This document shows, piece by piece, positions 21,049 through 29,361 of a stretch of DNA of 64,000 nt (position 1 is the first letter of the stretch; each line of letters begins with the position of its first letter). Origin of the DNA: Pelomonas baiyunensis. GTDB lineage: Bacteria; Pseudomonadota; Gammaproteobacteria; Burkholderiales; Burkholderiaceae_C. Made by a program: the position numbers and the translations under genes. The notes beneath the pieces were generated by a model. The model did not search any database, was not told where the DNA came from, and was given only the letters and a program-made list of their open reading frames with translations. The DNA is taken from the NCBI RefSeq assembly GCF_043555935.1, contig NZ_JBIGIB010000001.1, forward strand, positions 372,001 through 436,000. The letters run 5' to 3'.

Positions 21049-21423
21049 TCAGCCGCCGCGGGCTTGCGCGAGCATCGGCGTGGGCGCGGGCGAATCGGCG
21101 AAGCGAACCTCCACCACATAGCGCTGGGGCGCGCCGGCCGTGCATTGCAAGCTGGGTACGGCCAGTCGCACCGGCGTGAGGTAGCGGCGCGTCCCGTCCA
21201 GCGCCACGGCGCGGGCGCGGCCCTGGGCATCGACCTCGAAGTCCACCCGCACCAGGCCGTCACGGCCCACGCGCTGCTTGGCGGCGGCCAGGGCTTCCGT
21301 CAGTTGGTCGTGCACCTCGGGGCAGTGAGCCGGGGTGGGGGCGGCGTGCGCACAGGGCGCGGCCGCCATGAGCAGGGCAGCTGCGGTGGCCGCCGTGGCG
21401 GCGCTGAAACGAAGGAAAGGCAT
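21049..21423 (-). CDS. Small secreted TonB-C-like protein
   Basis: This 124-residue protein has a signal peptide ending AHA/A at about residue 27. The mature part resembles the C-terminal domain of TonB energy transducers: HDQLTEALAAAKQRVGRDGLVRVDFEVDAQGRARAVAL, then a strand with RYVVEVRF. There is no membrane anchor or proline-rich spacer, so it is not a classical TonB. Two cysteines (Cys34 and Cys94) could form a periplasmic disulfide. GGAG lies 6 bases before the ATG. It is convergent with the transposase gene and 10 bases from it. Confidence 0.6.
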   Translation of the reverse strand: MPFLRFSAATAATAAALLMAAAPCAHAAPTPAHCPEVHDQLTEALAAAKQRVGRDGLVRVDFEVDAQGRARAVALDGTRRYLTPVRLAVPSLQCTAGAPQRYVVEVRFADSPAPTPMLAQARGG

Positions 21424-21692
21424 GGGAGGCTCCGGCAAGGAATCGAGACAGGCCTTCACCTTAGGCAGCCGGGCCGGCGGTGTCGGCCCGCGTTCGACGA
21501 ACTGCACGTTCGGGCGGACAGGCTGCAGGGCGCGGTGCCACGCAGCCCGTCGGGCATGACCGATGGCACCGGGTGTCCAGCGGCGTGGCCGGCACGCCGG
21601 CCCCCACCGCACGCCGCCCATGGCCTTTGGCGGCCGGGTGGCCGGCGGCGCTAAGCTGCGGCCCCACCTGTCGCTCGTCGACGCCTTTGGAA

Positions 21693-23945
21693 GTGCCCTT
21701 GGTTCCCTCGTCCCGCTCGTCGTTCTGGACCCGCCCGCGCCTGCTGGCGCTGTTGGCCCTGCCCGTGGTGCTGTTGCTGGCCGGGGCCATCGTGGCCGTG
21801 GTGCTGTGGCAGCAGCTGCCGGACCTGGAGGTGCTGACCGACTACCAGCCCCGCCAGCCGCTGCGCGTGATGAGTGCCGATGGCCAGCTGCTGGGCGAGT
21901 TCGGCGCCGAGCGCCGCCGCTTCGTGGCCCTCAAAGACATTCCGAAGCCCATGCAGGACGCGCTGCTGGCCGTGGAAGACGCCGATTTCTACGCCCACTC
22001 CGGCATCGACTTCGGCGGCATCCTGCGCGCCATGGTGCGCAACCTCACGCACGGCGGGCCGCTGCACGGCGCGTCCACCATCACGCAGCAGCTGGCGCGC
22101 GACACCTACCTCACCAAGGAGCAGCGCTGGTCGCGCAAGGTGGTGGAGGCGCTGCTGGCAATCAAGATCGAGCACGCGCTGAGCAAAGAGCAGATCCTTG
22201 AGATCTACATGAACCAGATTTTTCTGGGCAACCGCGCCTACGGTTTTGCTGCTGCGTCGGAGCGTTACTTCGGCAAGACGCTTAACCAGCTGAACACCGC
22301 CGAGATGGCGCTGCTGATCGGTCTGCCCAAGAACCCCATGGGCTTCAACCCGGTGCAAAACCTGGGCCGCGCCAAGCGCCGCCAGACCGTGGTGCTGGAG
22401 CGGCTGGCGTCGGTGGGCTTGATCACGGCGCAGCAGGCGCAAGCCGCGCGCGAGCAAACCTTGCACATCCAGCGGCCCAAGCGACTCTCAGGTGTGGCTG
22501 ACCACGCCGCCGAACAGGTGCGGCAGGAGATGCTCAACCGCTTCGGCGAGGCGGCCTACACGCGCGGCCTCACCGTCACCACCACGCTGATGTACGCCGA
22601 GCAGGCCGCCGCGCAGGAGGCCCTGCGCCACGCGTTGTTCGAGCTGGAGCGTCGCCAACCCTTCCGCGGGCCCGAGGCCACGGTGGAGCTGCCCGAAGGT
22701 GACGGCCTGGACGACGCACTGGACGCGGCCTTTGACGCCCATCCCGACCTCGGCGAGCTGCGCGCAGCCGTGCTGCTGAAGGCCGACAAGACCGCCGCTG
22801 AGCTGGTGCTGGGCGATGGCGAACGGGTCACGCTCAAGGGCGCTGCGGCGCGGCCGCTGGTCAACCTGAAGCGCGGGGCCGTGGTGCGGCTGCTGGAGTC
22901 CAACCGGCAGTGGCAGGTCAGCCAGACGCCGCAGGCCGAAGGCGCGGTTGTGACGCTGGACCCCGCCACCGGCGCCATCCGCGCGCTGGTGGGCGGGTTT
23001 GACTTCACCCGCAACCAGTTCAACTCCGCGACCCAGGCCTGGCGTCAGCCGGGCTCGGCTTTCAAGCCCTTCATCTACTCCGCGCTCATCGAGCAAGGCG
23101 GCTGGGCCGGCACGCTGGTGAGCGACCAGCCCTTCGAGCAAGGCGACTGGGCACCGCGCAACTACGACGGCCAGTACGAAGAGGCGCTCACGCTGCAGCA
23201 GGCGCTGGCCAAGTCCAAGAACATGGTCACCATCCGCATCGCCCAGGCCTTGGGGCCGCAGCGGGCGCGTGCCTGGGCGGCCCGGTTCGGGGTGGACGAA
23301 GACCGCCAGCCGCTGAACCTGACGCTGGCGCTGGGCACCGGCAGCGTCACGCCGCTGCAGATGGCGCAGGCGTATGGCGCGTTTGCCAACGGCGGGCAGC
23401 TGTCCACGGGTTGGTTGATCCAGCGCGTGCAAGACGCTCAGGGCGAGGTGCTGTGGAAGGCCGACGCGCCGCCGATGCGCACGGCGGTGAGCGCCCGCAA
23501 CGCTTTCATGACGTCCCAACTGCTGGCCGCCGTCACGCGCGAAGGCACCGCGGCTCGCGCCAGCGCGCTGCTGGGCCGCTCGGACCTCTACGGCAAGACC
23601 GGCACCACCAACGACGCGGTGGACGCCTGGTTCTGCGGCTTCCAGGCCACGCGGGCCGGTGCGGTGTGGATCGGCTACCCCACGCCCAAATCCTTGGGCG
23701 AGCGGGAAAGCGGGGGCGGGCTGGCCCTGCCCGTGTGGGCGGCCACCATGGCGGTGGCGCTCAAGGGGCAGCCGCACGCGCCGCTGACGTCGCCGTCCGA
23801 GGGCCTGGTGTTCCAGGACGGGAATTGGTTCTACAGCGAGTTCGCAGGCGAACTGGCGGTGGCGCGCATCGGCCTGCAGGGCACGCCCGAGGCCGCAGCC
23901 TCGGCGCCGGAACGGGCGGCGTCAGAGCCGGGCGCCGCGAACTGA
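21693..23945 (+). CDS. Penicillin-binding protein 1A (transglycosylase/transpeptidase)
   Basis: This 750-residue class A penicillin-binding protein polymerises and cross-links peptidoglycan in the periplasm. After one anchor helix (about residues 13-36) comes the GT51 transglycosylase domain with the catalytic Glu95 in AVEDADFYAHSGID. The transpeptidase follows, with nucleophile Ser455 in GSAFKPFIY, the SKN motif near 509, and KTGTT at 635. No OB-domain insertion typical of Gram-negative PBP1A is obvious, so the length is on the short side. The GTG start at 21693 is the best position just before the anchor; a TTG at 21699 is an alternative. Confidence 0.88.
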   Translation: MPLVPSSRSSFWTRPRLLALLALPVVLLLAGAIVAVVLWQQLPDLEVLTDYQPRQPLRVMSADGQLLGEFGAERRRFVALKDIPKPMQDALLAVEDADFYAHSGIDFGGILRAMVRNLTHGGPLHGASTITQQLARDTYLTKEQRWSRKVVEALLAIKIEHALSKEQILEIYMNQIFLGNRAYGFAAASERYFGKTLNQLNTAEMALLIGLPKNPMGFNPVQNLGRAKRRQTVVLERLASVGLITAQQAQAAREQTLHIQRPKRLSGVADHAAEQVRQEMLNRFGEAAYTRGLTVTTTLMYAEQAAAQEALRHALFELERRQPFRGPEATVELPEGDGLDDALDAAFDAHPDLGELRAAVLLKADKTAAELVLGDGERVTLKGAAARPLVNLKRGAVVRLLESNRQWQVSQTPQAEGAVVTLDPATGAIRALVGGFDFTRNQFNSATQAWRQPGSAFKPFIYSALIEQGGWAGTLVSDQPFEQGDWAPRNYDGQYEEALTLQQALAKSKNMVTIRIAQALGPQRARAWAARFGVDEDRQPLNLTLALGTGSVTPLQMAQAYGAFANGGQLSTGWLIQRVQDAQGEVLWKADAPPMRTAVSARNAFMTSQLLAAVTREGTAARASALLGRSDLYGKTGTTNDAVDAWFCGFQATRAGAVWIGYPTPKSLGERESGGGLALPVWAATMAVALKGQPHAPLTSPSEGLVFQDGNWFYSEFAGELAVARIGLQGTPEAAASAPERAASEPGAAN

Positions 23946-23947
23946 GC

Positions 23948-24334
23948 TCATTGCCCCGCCGGGGGCTCCCACAACTCGACCTTGCGGCCCTCGGGGTCCA
24001 TGACCCAACCGAACTTGCCGTACTCCGAGTCTTGCGGCTCGCCCACCACCTCGCAGCCCTCGGCCCGCAGCGCGGTGATCAAGCCGTGCAGGTCAGCCAC
24101 CCGCAGGTTCAGCATGAACGGGGCGGTGCTGGGCGCGAAGTGCGTGGTGTCTTCCTTGAACGGCGTCCACAGCGTGGTGCCCACGCCGCCGGGGTTGTCG
24201 GGCGTCACCCAGCTGAAGGCCGCGCCGCCCCAGGGCTGCACCTCCAGCCCCAGGTGCTTTTGATACCAGGCCGCCAGGGCCGCCGGGTCACGGGATTTGA
24301 AGAAGATGCCGCCGATGCCGGTGACGCGTTGCAT
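23948..24334 (-). CDS. VOC-superfamily (glyoxalase-like) protein
   Basis: This 128-residue protein has the two beta-alpha-beta-beta-beta modules of the vicinal oxygen chelate fold. ITGIGGIFFKSRDPAALAAWY at the N-terminus and FGWVMDPEGRKVELWEPP at the C-terminus (Glu metal ligand) are typical of glyoxalase/bleomycin-resistance proteins. The metal-binding histidine usual in strand one is replaced by the IGGIFF sequence, so glyoxalase I activity is doubtful. Its stop codon lies 2 bases past the convergent PBP gene. Confidence 0.8.
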   Translation of the reverse strand: MQRVTGIGGIFFKSRDPAALAAWYQKHLGLEVQPWGGAAFSWVTPDNPGGVGTTLWTPFKEDTTHFAPSTAPFMLNLRVADLHGLITALRAEGCEVVGEPQDSEYGKFGWVMDPEGRKVELWEPPAGQ

Positions 24335-24400
24335 GCCAGGCTCCCAGAAGTGAAGCTGCAGATTGCACCATGCGCCAGGTGTGGCGCTGGGTGTGATGCT

Positions 24401-24907
24401 TCAGTGCGGCCGAGCCCAACGGTAGGCCCGCCCGGCGGCCCCTCGCGCGCTCCAAGACAGCAGCATCAGCACCGCGCCGATGGCCGTGGGCAAGAGGGCG
24501 CCAAAGGTCCAGCTCATGCCCAGCACCCAGCCCAGCAGGCACTCCGCCCGGTGGACCGGCCACGCCAGCGCTGCCAGCAGCAGGCCAAAGAACAGCACCT
24601 CGGTGGCCGCCGGCCACGGCCAGGCGAACGCCGTGGACAGCGCCAGCCCCCACGCCAACGCCACCACCCCACCCCAGGCGACTTGCCGGCGCTGGGCGGC
24701 GGCCCCGTCCCAGCGTCCGGCGGCCCAAGCCGCCAGCGCGGGCACCACGAGCAGGCCCCAGGCGTTGGACAGTCCGGGCCAGTCGCTGCGCTGCATCAGG
24801 TGATGCGTCACGATGCCGCCGTGCATCGCCTCCCAGGCCAGGTGCAGGGCCTCGGCCCCCAAGGCAAAGGCAAACCAGCGCAGGCGCAGAGCAAGTGAAG
24901 CAGACAT
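24401..24907 (-). CDS. Hypothetical integral membrane protein
   Basis: This 168-residue protein has about four to five hydrophobic segments (for example LVVPALAAWAAG, VVALAWGLALSTAFAWPW, VLFFGLLLAALAWPV and LLPTAIGAVLMLLSW). It contains a conserved-looking HLAWEAMHGGIVTHHLM stretch rich in histidine near residues 22-38. I do not recognise a family. The start at 24907 is a choice between it and an in-frame ATG at 24937; neither has a clear Shine-Dalgarno sequence. It lies between the VOC gene and a divergent lipoprotein gene. Confidence 0.55.
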   Translation of the reverse strand: MSASLALRLRWFAFALGAEALHLAWEAMHGGIVTHHLMQRSDWPGLSNAWGLLVVPALAAWAAGRWDGAAAQRRQVAWGGVVALAWGLALSTAFAWPWPAATEVLFFGLLLAALAWPVHRAECLLGWVLGMSWTFGALLPTAIGAVLMLLSWSARGAAGRAYRWARPH

Positions 24908-25115
24908 GGGCGATGTGTGAGCCAAAGCGCCCAGCATGACAGCGGCAGCCGCGCCGCCCGGTGCCCGTGCGACGAACGGCAGCGGGGCCCGATGAACCCA
25001 CGCTGCCGCGCGACCGGCTGCACCTGCTCACCGCTGCAACCTGGCGTCACACGTGGGTGGCGGATCGGACGCCTAGAGTGCCCCCAGCTTCACGACGCCT
25101 GTTGCAGGCCCGCCC

Positions 25116-25814
25116 ATGAAACGTTGCCCTGTCGCGTGGTGCGCCACGCTCTTGCTGGCCGGTTGTGCCGGCGCGCCCCCGTCGATTCGCAGCCCGTCAT
25201 CGCCCCCCACCCTTGGCCGGGCCGAGGCCGCGCCGCGCATGGTGCAGCCGCCCTCGGTGGCGGGTGTGGCAGAGGAAAGCTTCGGTGCCGCAACCTTCGG
25301 CCGGCAAGGCGAGTTCCTGCTGCATGGCCAGCGGGTGCGCTACGAGCGTGGCGCGCCGCGCCTGGCCTTGTTCGAGCCGCTGCCCGCGGGCCTGGCCACG
25401 CCGCTTCGGTTCAACTGGGCCGCACCCACCGGCGACAGCCAGGCCGTGTGTGAGGGCTGGACGCCGGCCAGCAGCCCGCAGGCGTGGGTGCTGAGTTGCC
25501 GCTGGGGCAGCGGGCCGGCCGCCATGCTGCAAATAGGCGAGGGCACACCGCGGGGCGGGCTGCCCGGCCGTGAGGGCGCCTACCGCCGGGGTGAGCTGAC
25601 ACTGGGCCTGCGTTCGGCCCACCGCCTGGAGGGCCGCGCCACGCCGCAGGCCGCGGCCGTGGGGTACGAGATGCTCTACCAAGGCACCGTCGTGGCCAGC
25701 CTGGACCTGAGCGGCCCCGTGCCCCGCTTGCGCCGCCCGGACCCGGCCACACCGCTGGGCCGCGCCGTGACGGAAGCGGCCCTGACGCTGGCCCTCGTGT
25801 CGGACGCGCACTGA
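25116..25814 (+). CDS. Hypothetical lipoprotein
   Basis: This 232-residue protein starts with a lipoprotein signal ending LLLAGC (Cys17), so it should be lipid-anchored. The rest contains GGEFLLHGQRVRYERG-like and CRWGSGPAAM segments and two cysteines likely to pair (CEGW and SCRW). No known domain is evident. The C-terminal 20 residues (LGRAVTEAALTLALVSDAH) are weakly hydrophobic. It precedes the dioxygenase-like gene by 86 bases. Confidence 0.6.
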   Translation: MKRCPVAWCATLLLAGCAGAPPSIRSPSSPPTLGRAEAAPRMVQPPSVAGVAEESFGAATFGRQGEFLLHGQRVRYERGAPRLALFEPLPAGLATPLRFNWAAPTGDSQAVCEGWTPASSPQAWVLSCRWGSGPAAMLQIGEGTPRGGLPGREGAYRRGELTLGLRSAHRLEGRATPQAAAVGYEMLYQGTVVASLDLSGPVPRLRRPDPATPLGRAVTEAALTLALVSDAH

Positions 25815-25900
25815 CGGCACCACGTTGCGGACTTCCCGGACTTCGCGGTCAGGGGCCTGCGGCAGCGACACAATCAGCGCTCCTTCTTTTGCGCTTGGTC

Positions 25901-26746
25901 ATGACTGTCGACACCGCCCGCTACGCCGAACAAGGCTTCCTCATCATTCCCGGCTTCAAGTCGGCCGCCGAAATCGCCGCGCTGCGCGAGCGCGCGCTGC
26001 AAATCGTGGACGCCTTCGACCCCGGCGAGCAGCGCCCCGTGTTCACCACCGAGGAGCAGCAGCGCCACGTGGACGACTACTTCCTGGACAGCGGTGACCA
26101 GGTGCGCTGCTTCTTCGAGGAAGAGGCGTTCGATGCCGAGGGCCGGCTGCGCGTGCCCAAGGAACTGGCCATCAACAAGATCGGCCATGCGATGCACGAC
26201 CTGGACCCGGTGTTCAGCGCCTTCTCCAAGGGCGACGCGCTGCGCGGCGTGGCCGCCGGCCTGGGCCTGACGAAGCCGCAGGTGTGGCAAAGCATGTTCA
26301 TCTTCAAGCAGCCCGGCATCGGCGGCGAGGTGCGCTGGCACCAGGACGCGAGCTTCTTCGAGAGCGACCCCATCACCGTCACCACCTTCTGGTTCGCGCT
26401 GGAAGACGCCACGCTGCAAAACGGCTGCCTGTGGGCCGAGCCCGGCGGCCACCGGGGCGCGCGCGGCGTGCTGCGCGAGCGCTTTGTGCGCGAGGGCCGC
26501 AAGGCCTGGATGGAGCAGGTCGACGCGACCCCCTGGCCTGCAGCCGACTCCAAAGAAGCCGTGCCGCTGGAGGTGGAAGCTGGCTCGCTGGTCGTCTTCC
26601 ACGGCCTGCTGCCGCACTACTCGGCCGCCAACCGCTCCGAGAAATCGCGCCACGCGTACACGCTGCACGTGACCGACGCGGCCAGCGCCTACTCGCCCCG
26701 CAACTGGTTGCAGCGGTCGGCCGCACTTCCTGTTCAAGGGTTTTGA
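25901..26746 (+). CDS. Phytanoyl-CoA dioxygenase (PhyH) family protein
   Basis: This 281-residue enzyme belongs to the Fe(II)/2-oxoglutarate dioxygenases. The iron motif is RWHQDASFF near residue 147 (His and Asp) with the distal His in FHGLLPHYSAANRS near residue 235-245 and Arg for 2-oxoglutarate just after. The N-terminal EQGFLIIPGFKS is the typical PhyH opening. The ATG at 25901 is preferred to an upstream TTG. It hydroxylates an unidentified substrate. The TGA ends at 26746, seven bases before the FNR-like box of the ccm operon, so it is the last gene before the respiratory block. Confidence 0.85.
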   Translation: MTVDTARYAEQGFLIIPGFKSAAEIAALRERALQIVDAFDPGEQRPVFTTEEQQRHVDDYFLDSGDQVRCFFEEEAFDAEGRLRVPKELAINKIGHAMHDLDPVFSAFSKGDALRGVAAGLGLTKPQVWQSMFIFKQPGIGGEVRWHQDASFFESDPITVTTFWFALEDATLQNGCLWAEPGGHRGARGVLRERFVREGRKAWMEQVDATPWPAADSKEAVPLEVEAGSLVVFHGLLPHYSAANRSEKSRHAYTLHVTDAASAYSPRNWLQRSAALPVQGF

Positions 26747-26752
26747 TTTGGC

Positions 26753-26766
26753 TTGATCCAGTTCAA
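26753..26766. promoter_or_regulatory. FNR/ANR-type box upstream of ccmA
   Basis: TTGATCCAGTTCAA differs from the FNR consensus TTGAT-N4-ATCAA at one base and is palindromic as CTTGA-N6-TCAAG. It lies just after the dioxygenase stop. Its centre is 41.5 bases before the GTG of ccmA, which is the class II activation distance counted from a transcription start. A weak -10 (GACACT, 26789-26794) is placed correctly. Anaerobic control of cytochrome c maturation is inferred. Confidence 0.7.
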
Positions 26767-26800
26767 GCCACGTTGGCGTGAAGCGGTTGACACTGAATGA

Positions 26801-27415
26801 GTGAATGCCTTCGCCGACCCGCCCGCCGCGCTGCTGCAGGCCCATGACCTGACCGCCGAACGGGGCGGGCGCCCGCTGTGGCGCGGGCTGGCGCTGCGCC
26901 TCTCGGCCGGCGAGTGCCGCTGGCTGCGTGGCGCCAACGGCAGCGGCAAAACCACGCTGCTGCGCACGCTGGCCGGCCTGCGGGCCCCGGCGGCCGGGCG
27001 CATCGAGCGCGGGCCGCTGCGCTACCTGGGCCACGCCAATGCGCTGTCGGCCGAGCTGACGGTGCTGGAGTCGCTGCGCTGGACGGCCGGCTGGCAGGGG
27101 CTGCCGGCTGACACCCCTCTCAAGCCCGCGCTGGAGCGCCTGGGCCTGGCCCGCGAGGCCCGGCGGCCGGTGCGCCTGCTCAGCCAGGGCCAGAAGCGCC
27201 GCGCCGCGCTGGCCGCGCTGGCACTGCCGCAGCCCGCTGGCACGGTCTGGCTGCTGGACGAACCCTTCGACGCGCTGGACGACGACGGCGTGGCCCGGCT
27301 GCAAGGTCTGCTCACGGCCCATGCCGAGGCCGGCGGCGCCGTGCTGTTCACCAGCCACCAGGAAGCCGCCGCCGTGGCCGTGCGCCGGGGCGACGACCTG
27401 AGGCTGGCCGCATGA
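26801..27415 (+). CDS. ccmA: Heme exporter ATPase CcmA
   Basis: This 204-residue ABC ATPase drives the CcmABCD complex that releases holo-CcmE during System I cytochrome c maturation. Walker A is GANGSGKTT near residue 46, the signature region LLSQGQKRR near 126, and Walker B VWLLDEPFDALD near 149. The GTG at 26801 is fixed by an in-frame TGA immediately before it (26798-26800), and there is no Shine-Dalgarno sequence, which together with the upstream box suggests a leaderless message. It heads ccmABCDEFGHI and overlaps ccmB by four bases. Confidence 0.9.
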   Translation: MNAFADPPAALLQAHDLTAERGGRPLWRGLALRLSAGECRWLRGANGSGKTTLLRTLAGLRAPAAGRIERGPLRYLGHANALSAELTVLESLRWTAGWQGLPADTPLKPALERLGLAREARRPVRLLSQGQKRRAALAALALPQPAGTVWLLDEPFDALDDDGVARLQGLLTAHAEAGGAVLFTSHQEAAAVAVRRGDDLRLAA

Positions 27416-28071
27416 CCGGGCTGCTGTTGAAGCGCGAGCTGCGGCTCGCCCTGCGCCGGCCCGCCCAGGCGCTGTTGCCGCTGGTGTTCTTCGTGGTGGC
27501 GGCCAGCCTGTTCCCGCTGGGCGTGGGGCCCGAGCCGCAGCGCCTGCGCGAGATGGCCGGCGGCGTGCTGTGGGTGTGCGCGCTGCTGGCGGCGCTGCTG
27601 TCGCTGCACACGCTGTTCGAGGCCGACGCGCAGGACGGCACCCTGGATCAATTGCTGATGCCGCCGCACTCCGCGTTGCGCCTGGCCGTGGTGAAGGCGC
27701 TGGCCCACTGGTGCGGCCACGGCCTGCCGCTGCTGGTGGTGGCGCCGCTGCTGGGCCTGATGTTCGGCCTGCCCGCCGCCGAGCTGGGTGTGCTGGAGCT
27801 GACCCTGCTGCTGGGCACGCCGCTGCTGAGCCTGCTGGGTGGCCTCGCCGCCGCGCTCACGCTGGGCTTGCGCCATGGGGCGTTGCTCAACCTGCTCATC
27901 GTGCTGCCGCTGGCCGTGCCGGCGCTGATCTTCGGCAGCGGGGCGCTGGCCGCCCAGCAGGCCGGTCAGAGCCTGGACGGGCACCTTTCGCTGCTGACCG
28001 CGCTGCTGCTGTTCACCGGGCTGGTGGCGCCCGCCGCCACGGCCGCCGCGCTGCGCATTGCCTTGTCATGA
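27412..28071 (+). CDS. ccmB: Heme exporter membrane protein CcmB
   Basis: This 219-residue inner-membrane protein has six predicted helices (for example ALLPLVFFVVAASLFPLGVG, LLLGTPLLSLLGGLAAAL, LLNLLIVLPLAVPALIFGSG). The segment RLREMAGGVLWVCALLAALL is the family signature. It forms the permease pair with CcmC under CcmA. ATGA overlaps join it to ccmA and ccmC. Length matches E. coli CcmB (220). Confidence 0.92.
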   Translation: MTGLLLKRELRLALRRPAQALLPLVFFVVAASLFPLGVGPEPQRLREMAGGVLWVCALLAALLSLHTLFEADAQDGTLDQLLMPPHSALRLAVVKALAHWCGHGLPLLVVAPLLGLMFGLPAAELGVLELTLLLGTPLLSLLGGLAAALTLGLRHGALLNLLIVLPLAVPALIFGSGALAAQQAGQSLDGHLSLLTALLLFTGLVAPAATAAALRIALS

Positions 28072-28814
28072 GTTCACCCCTGCGCCTCTACACCTTTGCT
28101 GCGCCTCTGCGCTTTTACGCACTGACCGGCCGGCTGCTGCCCTGGCTCTGGGTTGCGGCGCTGCTGCTGGGTGCGGCCGGCCTTTACGTGGGCCTGGGGG
28201 TGGCGCCCACCGACGCCACGCAGGGCGAGGTCTACCGCATCCTGTTCATCCACGTGCCGGCGGCCTGGCTGTCCATGGTGCTGTACGTGGCCATGGCGTT
28301 CTGGGCCGGCATCGGCTGGGCGTTCAAGGCGCGCATGGCGTCCATGCTGGCGCGGGCGATCGCACCCACCGGGGCGCTGTTCACGGTGCTGGCGCTGGTG
28401 ACCGGCGCGCTGTGGGGCCAGCCCACCTGGGGTACCTGGTGGGTGTGGGACGCGCGGCTCACGTCGGAGCTGATCCTGCTGTTCCTGTTTGCCGGCTACC
28501 TGGCGTTGGCGTCGGCCATCGAGGAGCCGCAGCGGGCCGACGCGGCCAGCGCGCTGCTGGCGCTGGTGGGCGCGGTGAACGTGCCGGTCATCTACTTTTC
28601 GGTGCGCTGGTGGAACACGCTGCACCAGGGCGCCAGCATCAGCCTCACGGCCGCGCCCACCATGGCCCGCACCATGCTGCTGGCCTTGGCGTTGACGACG
28701 CTGGCCTGCTGGGCCTATGCCTTTGCCGTGGTGTTCCTGCGCGCCCGTGCGCTGGTGCTGGAGCGCGAGGCCGGGCGGCAGTGGGTGGGCGAGTTGGAGG
28801 AGACCCCACGATGA
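28068..28814 (+). CDS. ccmC: Heme-handling protein CcmC
   Basis: This 248-residue membrane protein carries the tryptophan-rich WWD motif WGTWWVWDARLTSEL near residue 122, which holds heme on the periplasmic side for transfer to CcmE. Conserved histidines flank it in HVPAAWLSM near 64 and the WWNTLHQGASIS segment near 186. Six helices are predicted. Its start overlaps the ccmB stop and its stop overlaps the ccmD start. A first stretch of about 20 residues (SSPLRLYTFAAPLRFYAL) is longer than in E. coli. Confidence 0.92.
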   Translation: MSSPLRLYTFAAPLRFYALTGRLLPWLWVAALLLGAAGLYVGLGVAPTDATQGEVYRILFIHVPAAWLSMVLYVAMAFWAGIGWAFKARMASMLARAIAPTGALFTVLALVTGALWGQPTWGTWWVWDARLTSELILLFLFAGYLALASAIEEPQRADAASALLALVGAVNVPVIYFSVRWWNTLHQGASISLTAAPTMARTMLLALALTTLACWAYAFAVVFLRARALVLEREAGRQWVGELEETPR

Positions 28815-28945
28815 ATGACCATCTCGGCTATCTGCTGGCCAGCTACGGGCTCGCGGCGCTGGTGTTTGCGGTGGAGCCCGCGTTGGCCGCACTGCGCCTG
28901 CGCCGCGCGCGGCGGGCCTTGACCACCCCGGAGGACGAGGCATGA
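28811..28945 (+). CDS. ccmD: Heme exporter small subunit CcmD
   Basis: This 44-residue protein is one of the smallest genes here: MNDHLGYLLASYGLAALVFAVE, a single helix, then a basic LRLRRARRAL tail. That is the CcmD pattern (cytoplasmic basic C-terminus, one helix). It helps release heme-loaded CcmE from CcmC. It overlaps ccmC and ccmE by four bases on each side. Identification rests on size, topology and position. Confidence 0.85.
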   Translation: MNDHLGYLLASYGLAALVFAVEPALAALRLRRARRALTTPEDEA

Positions 28946-29361
28946 AGCTGCGCCACCGTCGCCTCGCCTGGGGGCTGGGGCTGCTGGCCGTGGTGGGCGT
29001 GATCGCCGCGCTGGTGGTCAACGCCATGCGCTCCAACCTGGTGTTCTTTTACACGCCCACGCAGGTGGTGGCGCACGAGGCGCCGCAGGGCAAGAGCTTT
29101 CGCGTGGGCGGCCTGGTGGAGCCCGGCAGCGTGAAGCGCGAGGGCCTGGCCGTGCGCTTCGTCGTGAGTGACGGCGCGCAGCGCCTGCCGGTGCGCTTCC
29201 ACGGTGCGCTGCCCGACCTGTTCAAGGAAGGCAAAGGCGTGGTGGCGCAAGGCCAGCTGGAAGGCGCGGACTTTGTCGCCCGCGAGGTGCTGGCCAAGCA
29301 CGACGAGAACTACATGCCGCCCGAGGCCGCGGCCGCCCTGAAGGCCGGAGGCGCGCGGTGA
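28942..29361 (+). CDS. ccmE: Periplasmic heme chaperone CcmE
   Basis: This 139-residue protein has one N-terminal anchor helix (residues about 9-30) and a beta-barrel OB fold facing the periplasm. The covalent heme-binding His is in LAKHDENYMPPE near residue 117; this motif is intact, including Tyr. A GTG start of ccmF overlaps its stop. It receives heme from CcmC and hands it to CcmF for ligation to NapB, NapC and other c-type cytochromes. Confidence 0.95.
   Translation: MKLRHRRLAWGLGLLAVVGVIAALVVNAMRSNLVFFYTPTQVVAHEAPQGKSFRVGGLVEPGSVKREGLAVRFVVSDGAQRLPVRFHGALPDLFKEGKGVVAQGQLEGADFVAREVLAKHDENYMPPEAAAALKAGGAR

Noticed and set aside
26786..26800. A sigma-70 -35 element from TTGACA at 26787-26792 for ccmA
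   Set aside because: It lies about 10 bases before the GTG, too close to serve as a -35 for a message that includes the ccmA start.
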